This document shows, one piece after another, positions 1 to 9,650 of a DNA stretch of 64,000 bases. Numbering within the stretch: the first letter of the stretch is position 1; every line of letters starts with the position of its first letter. Origin of the DNA: an uncultured Candidatus Binatia bacterium (lineage in GTDB: Bacteria; Desulfobacterota; Binatia; UBA9968; JAJDTQ01); NCBI GenBank assembly GCA_958295985.1, contig OY282432.1, positions 3,505,001-3,569,000 on the forward strand, given 5' to 3'. The notes beneath the pieces were generated by a model that worked only from the letters and a program-made list of their open reading frames with translations, did not search any database and was not told where the DNA came from. The position numbers and the translations under genes were made by a program.

Positions 1-401
1 ATGCCGCCCACCACCAGCAGGATGCCGGCCAGATTGTACCAGGCCGGCTCCTCTGCCAGAAAGACCATGGCCAGCAAGGCCGCGAAGATGGCCGAGCTTC
101 CCTTGATGGGCGCGGCGCGGGAAACCCCGATCTTGGCTATGCCGATGAAGAACAGGACGAAGAAGAGGCCGGGGTTGCAGGCCCCTCCCACGGCCATCCA
201 GAAGTAGTGGACGCCAACGGCCGGAAAACGGGCGCCGGTCGCGAGCACGACCAGCAGGAAGAGCATCACCGAGGCGGTGAGGGCCATCATGGCTCCCACC
301 AACGGGTCGGCGCGTTGCAGGCCGAAACGCGCGGTGACGTCGGCGAAAGCATAGGCGAGGGCGGTGCCCAGGGCGAACAGCAGTGCCGCATCGGTCAGCA
401 T
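1..401 (-). CDS. EamA/DMT-family transporter, N-terminal part (runs off the window edge)
   Basis: Minus-strand translation from ATG at 401: MLTDAALLFALGTALAYAFADVTARFGLQRADPLVGAMMALTASVMLFLLVV...; hydrophobic, EamA-like; no stop before the window edge, so absent from the ORF track. Confidence 0.75.
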   Translation of the reverse strand, partial: MLTDAALLFALGTALAYAFADVTARFGLQRADPLVGAMMALTASVMLFLLVVLATGARFPAVGVHYFWMAVGGACNPGLFFVLFFIGIAKIGVSRAAPIKGSSAIFAALLAMVFLAEEPAWYNLAGILLVVGG

Positions 402-588
402 GGGCGTGCGCCATGCGTATCAGATTACCGGGCGGGAGTGAAAGGCAACGTTCCGCTGCACCGGCGCCTCGACCTTGACCCCTGCCGATGCCGGTTGTAA
501 GAAGAACGGGCTTGAGCCGCCGCCGGTTGCGCCCTCATGCCGGCCGCGGACAGGCTCCCATACCGGGGCTCGAAAGGAGAGCGAACAA

Positions 589-1500
589 ATGGCTGAGCTG
601 GTCAAGATAAACGTGGAAAGCGCCGAGGCGGTCCTCGGGCTTCACTGGTTCGTGGCGCAGGAGGAGGGGCTTTTCGAGGAGGAAGGCATGGAGGTCGAGA
701 TCTTCCTGCCCGGTGTCCGCGAAACGAAGTTCGACGACGACGACCCGCGCCGGACCGACCACACGCTGGTGAAGTCCACCAACTACCAGTTCCTGTACGA
801 GCAGAAGAAGGTGGACATCTACCGCGCTTGCTCATGGGGACAGGTGCGGCGGGCCTACGACAGCGAGCGCCGCAGCCCCATCTGGACCAAGCGTCCGGCG
901 GTGGTGTGTCAGGGCATCTATGTCCTGCCCGACTCTCCGGTCAACGCGCCCATGCAACTCGGCAGCCGGAGCGTCGGGGTCCAGTACCATCAGGGCTCGC
1001 ACTACCACACGCTGTCCATGCTCGAGGGGTTCCTCTCCCGGGACGAGATGAACGTGGTGCATGCCGGCACCGTGAGAGAACGGTTCGAGGCGTTGGAGAA
1101 CGGCGAGGTGGAGGCGGCCACCCTGATGGAACCGTGGATCGCCCTGGCCGAGAAGCGCGGCTACAAGAAGCTCGTGGAAGGTCACTACCTGGGGGTGGAG
1201 AACGGTCCCGCGGACATGGATCCCGACCTGCTCAAGGGCATGCTGCGGGCCATCAAGAAGTCCGTCACCTACATCAACGCGAACCCGAAGAAGTACATCA
1301 AGCACATGCTGGCGGAGATCCCCGAGCACTACGCCAACGAGCTCACGGCGGACGACTTCTACTTGCCGCGGCTGCGCTACGTGGATCCGGAGCCCTACAC
1401 CGAGGAAGAATTCGAGCGCCAGTACCGGTGGATGCTGACCTGGGACCTGATCCCCAAGGATGCGGACTACGGTGAGTTGGTGTGCAACGTGACCGTCTAG
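589..1500 (+). CDS. NMT1/THI5-like ABC substrate-binding domain protein
   Basis: MAELVKINVESAEAVLGLHWFVAQEEGLFEEEGMEVEIFLPG...; ORF 475-1500 trimmed to ATG at 589. Confidence 0.75.
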   Translation: MAELVKINVESAEAVLGLHWFVAQEEGLFEEEGMEVEIFLPGVRETKFDDDDPRRTDHTLVKSTNYQFLYEQKKVDIYRACSWGQVRRAYDSERRSPIWTKRPAVVCQGIYVLPDSPVNAPMQLGSRSVGVQYHQGSHYHTLSMLEGFLSRDEMNVVHAGTVRERFEALENGEVEAATLMEPWIALAEKRGYKKLVEGHYLGVENGPADMDPDLLKGMLRAIKKSVTYINANPKKYIKHMLAEIPEHYANELTADDFYLPRLRYVDPEPYTEEEFERQYRWMLTWDLIPKDADYGELVCNVTV

Positions 1501-1540
1501 GCGTACGGCTATCGGGCAGACGATGATGAGGGCCCGCGCC

Positions 1541-3955
1541 TCACGGTCCATCTCGCCGTGAAGCGCGGGCCTTCTCGATTTCGTTCCACACCCGCTCGGG
1601 CGTGAGCGGGAGATGGTCGAACGCGCAGCCCAAGGGCTCCAGTGCGTTCTCCACCGCGTTGACGATGGCCGCCGGCGCGGGAATGGCGCCGCCCTCCCCC
1701 ACCCCTTTCATCCCCAGAGGCGTATACGGCGACGGCGTTACCAGATGGTCCATCCGCACGTCTGGGATCTCCACCGCGGTGGGCTTGAGGTAGTCCACGA
1801 AGGTGGTGGCCTTCAGGTTTCCCTGCTCGTCGTAGTCGAACTCTTCATACAGCGCCGCGCCGATGCCGTGGGCGGTGGCCCCCTGCACCAGTCCCTCCAC
1901 GATGGCGGGATTGAGCACGGTGCCGCAGTCGTGCACGACGCCGTACTTGAGGATGGCGACGCCGCCGGTGTCCGGGTCCACCTCGACGGTGACCGCGTGG
2001 GCGGCGTTGCTGGCGAAGAGCTGGTTCCTCACCCGGCGCTTCTCGTCAGGCACGTTGGCGATGTCCGGCCGGTAGTAGAACCGGCCCTCCAGGCCGGGCT
2101 CCATGCCGGGCGGCAGCGACAACAGGTCGCGGTAGGCCACGAAGGCCAGCTCGGACAGGGTCTTGCGGGACTCGTGACGGTCCCGGCGGCGCACGCAGCC
2201 CTCGGCCAGTTCCAGACTCTCCACCGGTTCTTCCAGCAGGGTGGACCCCAGTTCCAGCAGCTTGTCGCGCACCTTGCGCGCGGCGCCGAGGATGGCGCCC
2301 ACGTCGGTGCCCGCGAACTTGTTGGAGTAGTTGCCGGTGGCGTAGAGCCAGGGCGTCACCGAGGAGTCGAAGAACGGCGACACCCGGACGCCGTCCATGG
2401 GCACCCCCAACTCGTCCGCGACGATCTGCGCCGCGGCCGTCTCGTGCCCCTGCCCGCTGCCCACGTCGCCCAGCAGCACCAGGATGCTGCCGTCGTGCTC
2501 CACCCGCACCATGGCCGCCTCCGCCGCGCCCGAGGCGCTCCGCCGCCCCGACGAGAGCATGTACGCCGACGCGTTGGAGGTGCTGGGCTCCAGCCCGATG
2601 GCGATGCCGATGCCGAGGTACCTTCCCTGCTCCCGGGCCTCCCGCTGCTCCCGCAGAAACCCCTCGTAGTCGATGAGCGGCAGCAGCTTGTCCAGGGTGC
2701 CGCCGAAGTCGCCGCTGTCGATCAGCGCCCCGCTGGGGCCGGTGTAGGGCATGGCGTCCGGCGGCACCAGGTTCTTCCGGCGAAACTCGATGCGGTCCAG
2801 GCCGAGCTGCCCGGCCAGGTAATCCATCATCCGCTCCATGGCCAGACACATGAACGGCTTGCCGATTCCCCGGTTGGCGCCGGACGGGCACTTGTTGGTC
2901 ATCACCGAGTTGACCTCGTAGCGCACCACCGGAATGCGGTAGCAGTTGGTCAGGTTGCCGAGCTTCAGGATCGAGTGGACCGTGGGGTTCAGGACGTTGG
3001 CGCCCTCGTCGGCAACGTCCCGCACCCGCATGCCCAGTATATGCCCCTCGCTGTCCAGCGCCGCCTCCAGGTCCATGACGCCGTTGCAGGCGTGGATGAG
3101 CGCCATCAGGTTCTCGCGGCGGTCCTCCACGTACTGAACCGGCTTGCCGCCGCTCATCCTGGACAAAAGGGCCGCGATGATCAGGTACTGGGCCTTGCGC
3201 TTGTTGCCGAAGCCGCCGCCCACGTCCGGCGTGACGAAACGGATCTGGGCATGGGTGAGGCCCAGGCTGTGAGCCACGATGGGCATGGCCTGACCTGGGC
3301 GCTGGTCGTTGGACCAGACGGTGAGCTGCTCCCGGTGGTGGTCGTAGACGGCGGTGCAGCCGAAGGTCTCCAGGGCGGTGGAGGAATACCGCTGGATATG
3401 GAAGCGCTTCTTCAGGACGTGCGCCGCGCGGCCGAAAGCCTCGTCCACGTCGCCGTAGTCGAAGCGGTCCTGCCACATGACGTTGGTGCCCATGGACTCG
3501 AACAAGAGCGGCGCATCCGGCTCCATGGCCGCCTCGGGGTCCACCGTCGCCGGCAGCGGCTCGTACTCCACCCGGATCTTCTCCAGCGCGTCTTCCGCCA
3601 GGTAACGGCTGGTGGCCAGGATGGCGGCCACCGGCTCGCCCACGTGGGTCACCTTGCCGTAGGCCAGACAATAGGCGTCGAGCTGGACGGGAATCGGGAT
3701 GAGGGAACGCAGCGGCTCGGTCATGCGGCCCGCGTCCGCTCCGGTGAGACCGCATACCACGCCGGGCATCTCGAGCGCCTCGCTCAAGTCCACCCGCAGG
3801 ATGCGCGCGTGCGCGTGGACGCTTCGCAGCAACGCGACATGGAGCATGTCGGGGAACTTCATGTCGCTGATGTACGTGCCCTTGCCGGCGGAGAATCTCA
3901 CGTCCTCGCGCAGCGGCACCGCACGGCCCTTCCATTGCGTGGATGAAGCTTCCAT
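1541..3955 (-). CDS. Xanthine dehydrogenase/CoxL family molybdopterin-binding subunit
   Basis: MEASSTQWKGRAVPLREDVRFSAGKGTYISD...; GGGFGNK, SGANRGIGKP and MKGVGEGG motifs; start trimmed from the 905 aa ORF. Confidence 0.9.
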   Translation of the reverse strand: MEASSTQWKGRAVPLREDVRFSAGKGTYISDMKFPDMLHVALLRSVHAHARILRVDLSEALEMPGVVCGLTGADAGRMTEPLRSLIPIPVQLDAYCLAYGKVTHVGEPVAAILATSRYLAEDALEKIRVEYEPLPATVDPEAAMEPDAPLLFESMGTNVMWQDRFDYGDVDEAFGRAAHVLKKRFHIQRYSSTALETFGCTAVYDHHREQLTVWSNDQRPGQAMPIVAHSLGLTHAQIRFVTPDVGGGFGNKRKAQYLIIAALLSRMSGGKPVQYVEDRRENLMALIHACNGVMDLEAALDSEGHILGMRVRDVADEGANVLNPTVHSILKLGNLTNCYRIPVVRYEVNSVMTNKCPSGANRGIGKPFMCLAMERMMDYLAGQLGLDRIEFRRKNLVPPDAMPYTGPSGALIDSGDFGGTLDKLLPLIDYEGFLREQREAREQGRYLGIGIAIGLEPSTSNASAYMLSSGRRSASGAAEAAMVRVEHDGSILVLLGDVGSGQGHETAAAQIVADELGVPMDGVRVSPFFDSSVTPWLYATGNYSNKFAGTDVGAILGAARKVRDKLLELGSTLLEEPVESLELAEGCVRRRDRHESRKTLSELAFVAYRDLLSLPPGMEPGLEGRFYYRPDIANVPDEKRRVRNQLFASNAAHAVTVEVDPDTGGVAILKYGVVHDCGTVLNPAIVEGLVQGATAHGIGAALYEEFDYDEQGNLKATTFVDYLKPTAVEIPDVRMDHLVTPSPYTPLGMKGVGEGGAIPAPAAIVNAVENALEPLGCAFDHLPLTPERVWNEIEKARASRRDGP

Positions 3956-3966
3956 GGGGAGAACGG

Positions 3967-4467
3967 TCAGCCTTTCATTTGCGGGGCGGCCGCGCGCACC
4001 GCCCGGATGATCCCGGTATAGCCGGTGCACATGCAGAGGTTGCCGGACAGGGCCTCGCGGACCTGGGTCTCGGTGGGGTCGGGGCAGTGCTTCAGCAGGT
4101 CCACCGCGGCCAGCAACATGCCCGGCGTGCAGAACCCGCACTGGAGCGCATGGTGGTCCACGAAGGCCTGCTGCAGCGAACTCGGCGCCTCCTCGGAGCC
4201 GAGGCCTTCGACCGTAGTGACCTCGTGACCGTCCGCCTGCACGGCGAAGAGGATGCACGACCGGACCACTTCGCCGTCCATCAGGACGGAACAGGCGCCA
4301 CAGACGCCGTGCTCACAGCCCACGTGGACTCCGGTAAAGCCGCCGTCCTCCCGGAGGAAGTCGGCGAGGGTCTTGCGCACGTCCACCTCGGCCTCGCAAC
4401 GCCTGCCGTTGACCGTCACCGAGATGGCGCGCCTGTCCGTCGATTCATCCGTCAATTCCGACTCCAT
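3967..4467 (-). CDS. [2Fe-2S] subunit of molybdenum hydroxylase (CoxS/XdhC-like)
   Basis: CEHGVCGACSVLMDG and CGFCTPGM...CMCTGYTGI double 2Fe-2S motifs. Confidence 0.92.
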   Translation of the reverse strand: MESELTDESTDRRAISVTVNGRRCEAEVDVRKTLADFLREDGGFTGVHVGCEHGVCGACSVLMDGEVVRSCILFAVQADGHEVTTVEGLGSEEAPSSLQQAFVDHHALQCGFCTPGMLLAAVDLLKHCPDPTETQVREALSGNLCMCTGYTGIIRAVRAAAPQMKG

Positions 4468-5339
4468 CGCTCCAGCGCCCGTGCCACGGCGCGCGTCACG
4501 AGAACGGCCGCCAGCCGGCGCTGGTATGCCGTGGCGTCGGCGTGGGTTTCCAGCGCCGCCACCGCGGCCTCCGCCGTCCGGGCCACTTCCTCCATCAGCT
4601 CGCGCCGCGGCCCCGGGTCTGCCCTGCCCACCCCGGACCCGGCCACCAGCCGCTCGACCGTCTCGAGCCGCGACGGCGTCCATGCCGGACCCGCCGCCAC
4701 CACCCGCCCGCCGGTACAGCTCTCGCCGCCCTCGATCACGACCGCGGCCTCCGCCAAAGCGAAATCGCCGTGACGGCGGCTGAACTCCACGAAACTCGCG
4801 GCCGGCGGCGCCGGCGACAACGGGATTCTCACCTCCACCAGGATTTCTCCCGGCGACAACGCGGTCTCGTAGGGCCCCAGGAAGAAGTCGTTCGCGCGCA
4901 CCACCCGCTCGCCGCCCGGGCCGGCCACCACGAACTCCGCATCCAGTGCCGTCATGACGCAGGGAAGCTCGGCCACGGGATCGGCGTGCGCCAGACTGCC
5001 GCCGACGGTGCCGCGGTTGCGGATGGCGGGATGACCCAACTGGGCCAGCGCCTCGACGACGAGCGGGCTGCGTGCCGCCAACAGCTCCGAGAACTCCGCT
5101 TCACGCTGGCGGGTCATGGCGCCGATGCGAAGCCGGGCGCCGTCGTCGCGGATATAGGACAGGCCCTCTACCCGGTTGAGGTCGACCAGGACCTCGGGAC
5201 AGGCCAACCGCAGGTTGAGCAGCGGCACCAGACTCTGGCCGCCGGCAAGGACCCGCGCCTCTCCCGGCGACTCCCGCAGAACGTCCAGCGCTTCGGGCAG
5301 GGACCGGGGCGTATGGTAACGGAACGGTGGTGGTTTCAT
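4452..5339 (-). CDS. FAD-binding subunit of molybdenum hydroxylase (CoxM-like)
   Basis: MKPPPFRYHTPRSLPEALDVL...VLAGGQSLVPLLNLRLA...GTVGGSLAHADP. Confidence 0.92.
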   Translation of the reverse strand: MKPPPFRYHTPRSLPEALDVLRESPGEARVLAGGQSLVPLLNLRLACPEVLVDLNRVEGLSYIRDDGARLRIGAMTRQREAEFSELLAARSPLVVEALAQLGHPAIRNRGTVGGSLAHADPVAELPCVMTALDAEFVVAGPGGERVVRANDFFLGPYETALSPGEILVEVRIPLSPAPPAASFVEFSRRHGDFALAEAAVVIEGGESCTGGRVVAAGPAWTPSRLETVERLVAGSGVGRADPGPRRELMEEVARTAEAAVAALETHADATAYQRRLAAVLVTRAVARALERWSRN

Positions 5340-5509
5340 AGCGGGATGCTTACGGGGAATCGCGGACGGTGCAGGGTCCGGGTACAGCAGGCTACCGTAG
5401 CGTGTCCCCGTGACGGCCGTCAAGGGCTCCTCGGGCGCGGGGCGGGGGCACAGCCTTGTCGGACGCCTCGTTTGCCTATGCATTCCGTATCGGCTAGAGG
5501 GGAGGCTGC

Positions 5510-6373
5510 ATGCGCCCTGAAATCGTCCCCATAATCTCGGCCATGGGCTGGGCCGTGGACTCGATCCTGGTGCGCCGGGGCGCGCGCACATCCAGCGTTC
5601 TCAGCGCCGCCTTCCTGAGCTACGTGGTAACCACCGTCCTGATGTGGTCCTACGTGGTCCTGAACTTTCCGTTGTCCATCGTCCGCTCCCGCGCGGCCTT
5701 CTACTTCATGACCAGCGGTACGCTCCAACCCCTGCTGGCCCGTATCCTGCTCTATATCGGCATCGAACGCCTCGGGGTTGCCCGGGCCATGCCGCTTCGC
5801 AGCACCGGACCGATCTTCTCCGTGGCCATCGCGGTGTTCTTCCTCCACGAACGCCCGGTGATTTCAGTCTATCTGGGGGGGCTTTTCATCGTTGCCGGCG
5901 GATGGATGGTGCTTTACCGGAGGGGCGCTGCCAAGGGGGACTGGCGGCTTTTGGACGCGCTCTATCCGTTGCTGGCGGCGTTCCTGGCGGGCGTTTCACA
6001 GAATTTTCGCAGAGCCGGCCTGTTGATCCTGCCCAACCCGTTCGTGGCCGGAGCCGTGACCACCGGGACCTCTCTCACCCTCTTCGTGTTATACCTGTGG
6101 ATCAAGCGGCAATTCTCGGTGGTCATACCGAGCCGGGAGAGCCTCCCCTACTTCGGACCCACGGCCTTCGTCTCGGCCGTCTCGCAACTCCTGGTATTCA
6201 CCTCCCTGAGCCTCGGTGAAGTGTCGGTCATGCTCCCGCTGCTGAATACCACCCCGCTCTTCTCGCTCCTCTTCAGCCTGATGTTCCTGAGAGACCTCGA
6301 AAAGGTCACCATGAACATCGTCCTCGGGGCGCTGTCCCTGCTCGGCGGAGCGATCCTGATCACCAGCCGTTAG
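5510..6373 (+). CDS. EamA/DMT-family transporter
   Basis: 287 aa hydrophobic ORF MRPEIVPIISAMGWAVDSILVRRGARTSS...; two EamA-like halves. Confidence 0.8.
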   Translation: MRPEIVPIISAMGWAVDSILVRRGARTSSVLSAAFLSYVVTTVLMWSYVVLNFPLSIVRSRAAFYFMTSGTLQPLLARILLYIGIERLGVARAMPLRSTGPIFSVAIAVFFLHERPVISVYLGGLFIVAGGWMVLYRRGAAKGDWRLLDALYPLLAAFLAGVSQNFRRAGLLILPNPFVAGAVTTGTSLTLFVLYLWIKRQFSVVIPSRESLPYFGPTAFVSAVSQLLVFTSLSLGEVSVMLPLLNTTPLFSLLFSLMFLRDLEKVTMNIVLGALSLLGGAILITSR

Positions 6374-6400
6374 AAACAAACGTCCGGCAACCGAGAAATG

Positions 6401-6565
6401 CTAGTGTCCTGTCCCGGAAATAACGGTGCCAAGATGCGTAGGACTTTTTGTTGTCGGCAAGGCGCGACGACGAGCAGTGGCCGACACCACGCGAGCAGGA
6501 GCAACGCAGCCGACGGCAAAAAGGACCCGCAGATTAGCGCCGTTATTTCCGGGACAGGACACTAG
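6401..6565. repeat. 165 bp near-palindromic interspersed element (MITE/REP-like), copy A
   Basis: Left end CTAGTGTCCTGTCCCGGAAATAACGG is a perfect 26 nt inverted copy of the right end; pairing continues imperfectly through GCG..GGAC/TCCTTTTTG..GTCGGC. Confidence 0.85.
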
Positions 6566-7530
6566 TCCACCCGGTTCCGTCGCTCGCCGCGGCGGAACGC
6601 CTGGATGTTTTCGAACACCTCGTCCATCAGCCGCTGGCGCGTCTCCCGGGCGGCCCAGGCGCAGTGCGGGGTGATCAGCAGGTTGTCCAGCCGGGCCGCG
6701 GCCGCCATCATCGGGTGGTCTTCATCCGGCGGTTCCTGCGAAATGACGTCCAGGGCCGCGCCCGCGATCCAGCCCTCCTCCAGCGCCTCGATCAGCGCCG
6801 CTTCCTCCACCAGGCCGCCGCGGGCGGTATTGACCAGGAACGCGGTGGGCTTCATCAAGGACAGGGTATGCGGGTTGATGAACCCTTCGGTGAGGGGCGT
6901 GAACGGGCAATGCAGGCTCACGAAATCGGCCTGCCGCAGCACCTCCTCCACGGGCAACCGGTCCGGTTCCTCCCCGTCTTCTCCCACGCGGCCGGCCACG
7001 ATCACCCGTAGTCCGAAGACGCGGGCCATCTCCGCCACCTTGCGGCCGATGTTGCCGTAGCCGATGATGCCCAACACCCGGCCCTGGAGCTCGAAGCTCG
7101 GGTAGTCGTGCCGCGTGAAGATCGTGCTCTCCTGCCAGTGGCCCATGCGCGTCCCCTGGGCGTACCGGGCCGCCTGGGTCGCCAGCTCCAGGATCAGCGC
7201 CAGGGTGTACTGCGCCACCGCGGAGGTGGCGTAGCCCGGGACGTTGCACACGGCGACCCCGCGTTCCCTGGCGCATGCGATATCGACGTTGTCCGTGCCC
7301 GTGGCCCCCACGGCGATTAGCCGGAGCTGCGCCGCCGAAGGATGTTCCAGCCGCGGCCGGTCGAGAACGAACTTGTTGATCACCGCGCACCGACAGTCCT
7401 CGAGCCGCGCGGGCAACTCGTCCGCGTCCGTCAGTTCGTGCGTCACGCACTCGCCGGCTTCCTCGAACCGGGCCAGGGAAACGACGCCGAAGGTCGCCCC
7501 GTCCAGGAACACCGTGCGGAACGGACTCAC
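6562..7530 (-). CDS. D-2-hydroxyacid dehydrogenase (NAD-binding)
   Basis: GxGNIG motif IIGYGNIGRKVAEMA; LVNTARGGLVEE; GTG start inferred at 7530. Confidence 0.9.
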   Translation of the reverse strand: MSPFRTVFLDGATFGVVSLARFEEAGECVTHELTDADELPARLEDCRCAVINKFVLDRPRLEHPSAAQLRLIAVGATGTDNVDIACARERGVAVCNVPGYATSAVAQYTLALILELATQAARYAQGTRMGHWQESTIFTRHDYPSFELQGRVLGIIGYGNIGRKVAEMARVFGLRVIVAGRVGEDGEEPDRLPVEEVLRQADFVSLHCPFTPLTEGFINPHTLSLMKPTAFLVNTARGGLVEEAALIEALEEGWIAGAALDVISQEPPDEDHPMMAAAARLDNLLITPHCAWAARETRQRLMDEVFENIQAFRRGERRNRVD

Positions 7531-8045
7531 GACCGTCCCTTCGCCTCGGGACCGGTCTCGTCCTTGAAATAGGGAACCTCTGTGCCCTTCTTGTAGATGC
7601 CGCGAAAAGGCTTTTCGCCGGACGCGCCGGGGCCGGCGTAAACGCCGACCTTGCCGGAGTCCGGGTAGTGGACGATATCGGGGTATTGCATGGTACTCAC
7701 GCACAGGTAACGCAGATCGGCGTCCGACGTGTTCACGAGCTGATGGGTCATCTCCGGGCCTCCCGGGCAGGCGATGAACATGCCGGCGCGCACCGCCACG
7801 GTCTCGTCCCCGAACCGCAGCGTCCCCTCGCCCTCGAGGATGTGGATCAGCTCTTCATTGAGGGTGTGGACGTGAAGCGGGAAAGCGGTCTTGCCCGGGG
7901 GAACGGTAAAGAGCCCGTACCCCAGTTTCCGGGCGCCCACGGCGGCGCCGACGCGCTGCCGGACCCCGCCGAAAGAAGTGCCGTCCGGAGCCGGCAGCGG
8001 CTCGGAGGGGACATCGGAGATGTGGACGATATGTTTGTGGCTCAT
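7527..8045 (-). CDS. Cupin-domain protein
   Basis: MSHKHIVHISDVPSEPLPAPDG...PLHVHTLNEELIHILEGEGTLRFGDE; overlaps the start of the downstream dehydrogenase by 4 nt. Confidence 0.85.
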   Translation of the reverse strand: MSHKHIVHISDVPSEPLPAPDGTSFGGVRQRVGAAVGARKLGYGLFTVPPGKTAFPLHVHTLNEELIHILEGEGTLRFGDETVAVRAGMFIACPGGPEMTHQLVNTSDADLRYLCVSTMQYPDIVHYPDSGKVGVYAGPGASGEKPFRGIYKKGTEVPYFKDETGPEAKGRS

Positions 8046-8116
8046 CAGTGGTCCTCCCTGGGGTTCATCCAATCGTTTCCGGCTGCCGGAAACGCTCTCA
8101 TCCGGCGGGCTGTTTC

Positions 8117-8941
8117 TTACCTCCCCTTTTCGCCTTCCCCGCGGGCCTTGGCCTCCTCCCACAGCGCATCCATCTCCTCGAACGACGCCTCCGCCACCGT
8201 CTTGCCCCGGCCGGCAAGTTCCCGCTCGATATAGGCGAAGCGCTTCTGGAACCGTTCGATGGCGCCCGCCAGCGCCTCTTCCGCCTGGACCTTCAGGAAC
8301 CGGCTCAGGTTGACCACCGAGAACAGCAGGTCCCCGAGCTCGGCCTCTACGCGGTCCGCCCGGCCCGTTCCGGCCGCCTCCCCGAGCTCCTGCAACTCTT
8401 CCTCAACCTTGCGCCAGACCGGCTCCACTTCCGGCCAGTCGAACCCCACGCCCGCGGCCTTGTCGCCGACGCGCTGTGCCCGCGCCAGGGCCGGCATGGC
8501 CCGCGGCGCCGAGGCAAGGAGGGAATGCTCCTGCGCGCCGCCCTTCGGCTTCTCCAGCGCCTTGATCTTCTCCCAGTTCCGCAGCACCTCCCCCGCGTCG
8601 GTCGCGCGCTCGTCGCCGAAGACGTGGGGATGCCGTCGCACGAGCTTGTCCCGCAGACCGGTCATCACCTCATCGATGGCGAAGCGCCGGTCCTCGCCGG
8701 CCAACTGGGAATGGAACAGCACCTGCAGCAGGACGTCGCCCAGCTCTTCTCGCATGGCGGCGCTGTCGTCCTCGTCGATGGCTTCCAGGAGCTCGTAGGT
8801 CTCTTCCAGCGCATACCGCTTCAACGATGCATGGGTCTGCTCCCGGTCCCACGGGCACCCGCCCTCGCCCCGCAAGCGGGCCATCACCGCCACGAGTTCC
8901 TCGAAAAGCTCGCCCATCCGCTTCGGCTTGCCGTCGTTCAC
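8117..8941 (-). CDS. mazG: Nucleoside triphosphate pyrophosphohydrolase MazG
   Basis: GGCPWDREQTHASLKRYALEETYELLEAID; duplicated MazG domains. Confidence 0.95.
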   Translation of the reverse strand: MNDGKPKRMGELFEELVAVMARLRGEGGCPWDREQTHASLKRYALEETYELLEAIDEDDSAAMREELGDVLLQVLFHSQLAGEDRRFAIDEVMTGLRDKLVRRHPHVFGDERATDAGEVLRNWEKIKALEKPKGGAQEHSLLASAPRAMPALARAQRVGDKAAGVGFDWPEVEPVWRKVEEELQELGEAAGTGRADRVEAELGDLLFSVVNLSRFLKVQAEEALAGAIERFQKRFAYIERELAGRGKTVAEASFEEMDALWEEAKARGEGEKGR

Positions 8942-8951
8942 GGGAGGCCGC

Positions 8952-9341
8952 CTAATCCTGACGGGGCGCCCCGACCCAGCCGGTGTCGGACACGTCGATC
9001 TCCTGCTCGTCCGGGCCGGTGACCTTGACCTCGAAATAGGACTGGGGATGGGACGGGTCCGTCGGATTGACCCGCGCGAGTTCGGTGAGCTGCTCCCCGC
9101 CGAGCTCGGAGACCCGCTCCACCGCCTTCTCCAGATCGTCTACCTGGAAACCGAAATGTTCCACGCCCGCGGGCGAGGTCGGGGTCCTCAGGTTCAGGAT
9201 CGCAAGATTGATGTGTCCGTCGGAAAGATAGACGCCGCTGCGGCCCTTGCCTACCTCCTGGAGGTCGAACGCCTCCTTGTAGAACGCCGCCGTCTTCGCC
9301 ACGTCCCCGGTCCTTATCGCCACGTGCTTGAGTCGTGCCAT
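8952..9341 (-). CDS. VOC/glyoxalase family protein
   Basis: MARLKHVAIRTGDVAKTAAFYKEAFDLQEVG...HFGFQVDDLEKAVER. Confidence 0.85.
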   Translation of the reverse strand: MARLKHVAIRTGDVAKTAAFYKEAFDLQEVGKGRSGVYLSDGHINLAILNLRTPTSPAGVEHFGFQVDDLEKAVERVSELGGEQLTELARVNPTDPSHPQSYFEVKVTGPDEQEIDVSDTGWVGAPRQD

Positions 9342-9476
9342 TCCAATCCTCCTGTACGTCGGTGTGCCGGTTCACGTCGGTGCATCGGGTCCCAATCTAT
9401 AGCAAAACCCCGCAAGTTTCATTCCTCGTCCGGTCCCGGACGGCGTCGTGTCTCACGAACAGGTCGATGAAGCGCC

Positions 9477-9640
9477 GGTGTCCTGTCCCGCAGACAACTG
9501 TGCTAAGATGCGCAGGACTTTGTGTTGCCGGCAGAGCGCGACGACGAGCAGTGGCCAAACACCACGCGAGGCGGATCACCGCAGCCGACGGCGAAAAGGA
9601 CCAGCAGATTATCCACCGTTCATATAGGACACCACACTAG
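9477..9640. repeat. Near-palindromic interspersed element, copy B (diverged)
   Basis: GTGTCCTGTCCCGCAGACAACTGTGCTAAGATGCGCAGGACTT...GCGCGACGACGAGCAGTGGCC...AGCCGACGGCGAAAAGGACC...CACACTAG; colinear with copy A, same length. Confidence 0.8.
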
Positions 9641-9650
9641 ACTCGGGTCC

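Noticed and set aside
1613-3946. 777 aa plus-strand ORF antisense to the Mo-hydroxylase large subunit
   Set aside because: Low-complexity His/Val/Gly/Arg-rich translation typical of the antisense frame of a GC-rich gene; the minus-strand protein has clear family motifs
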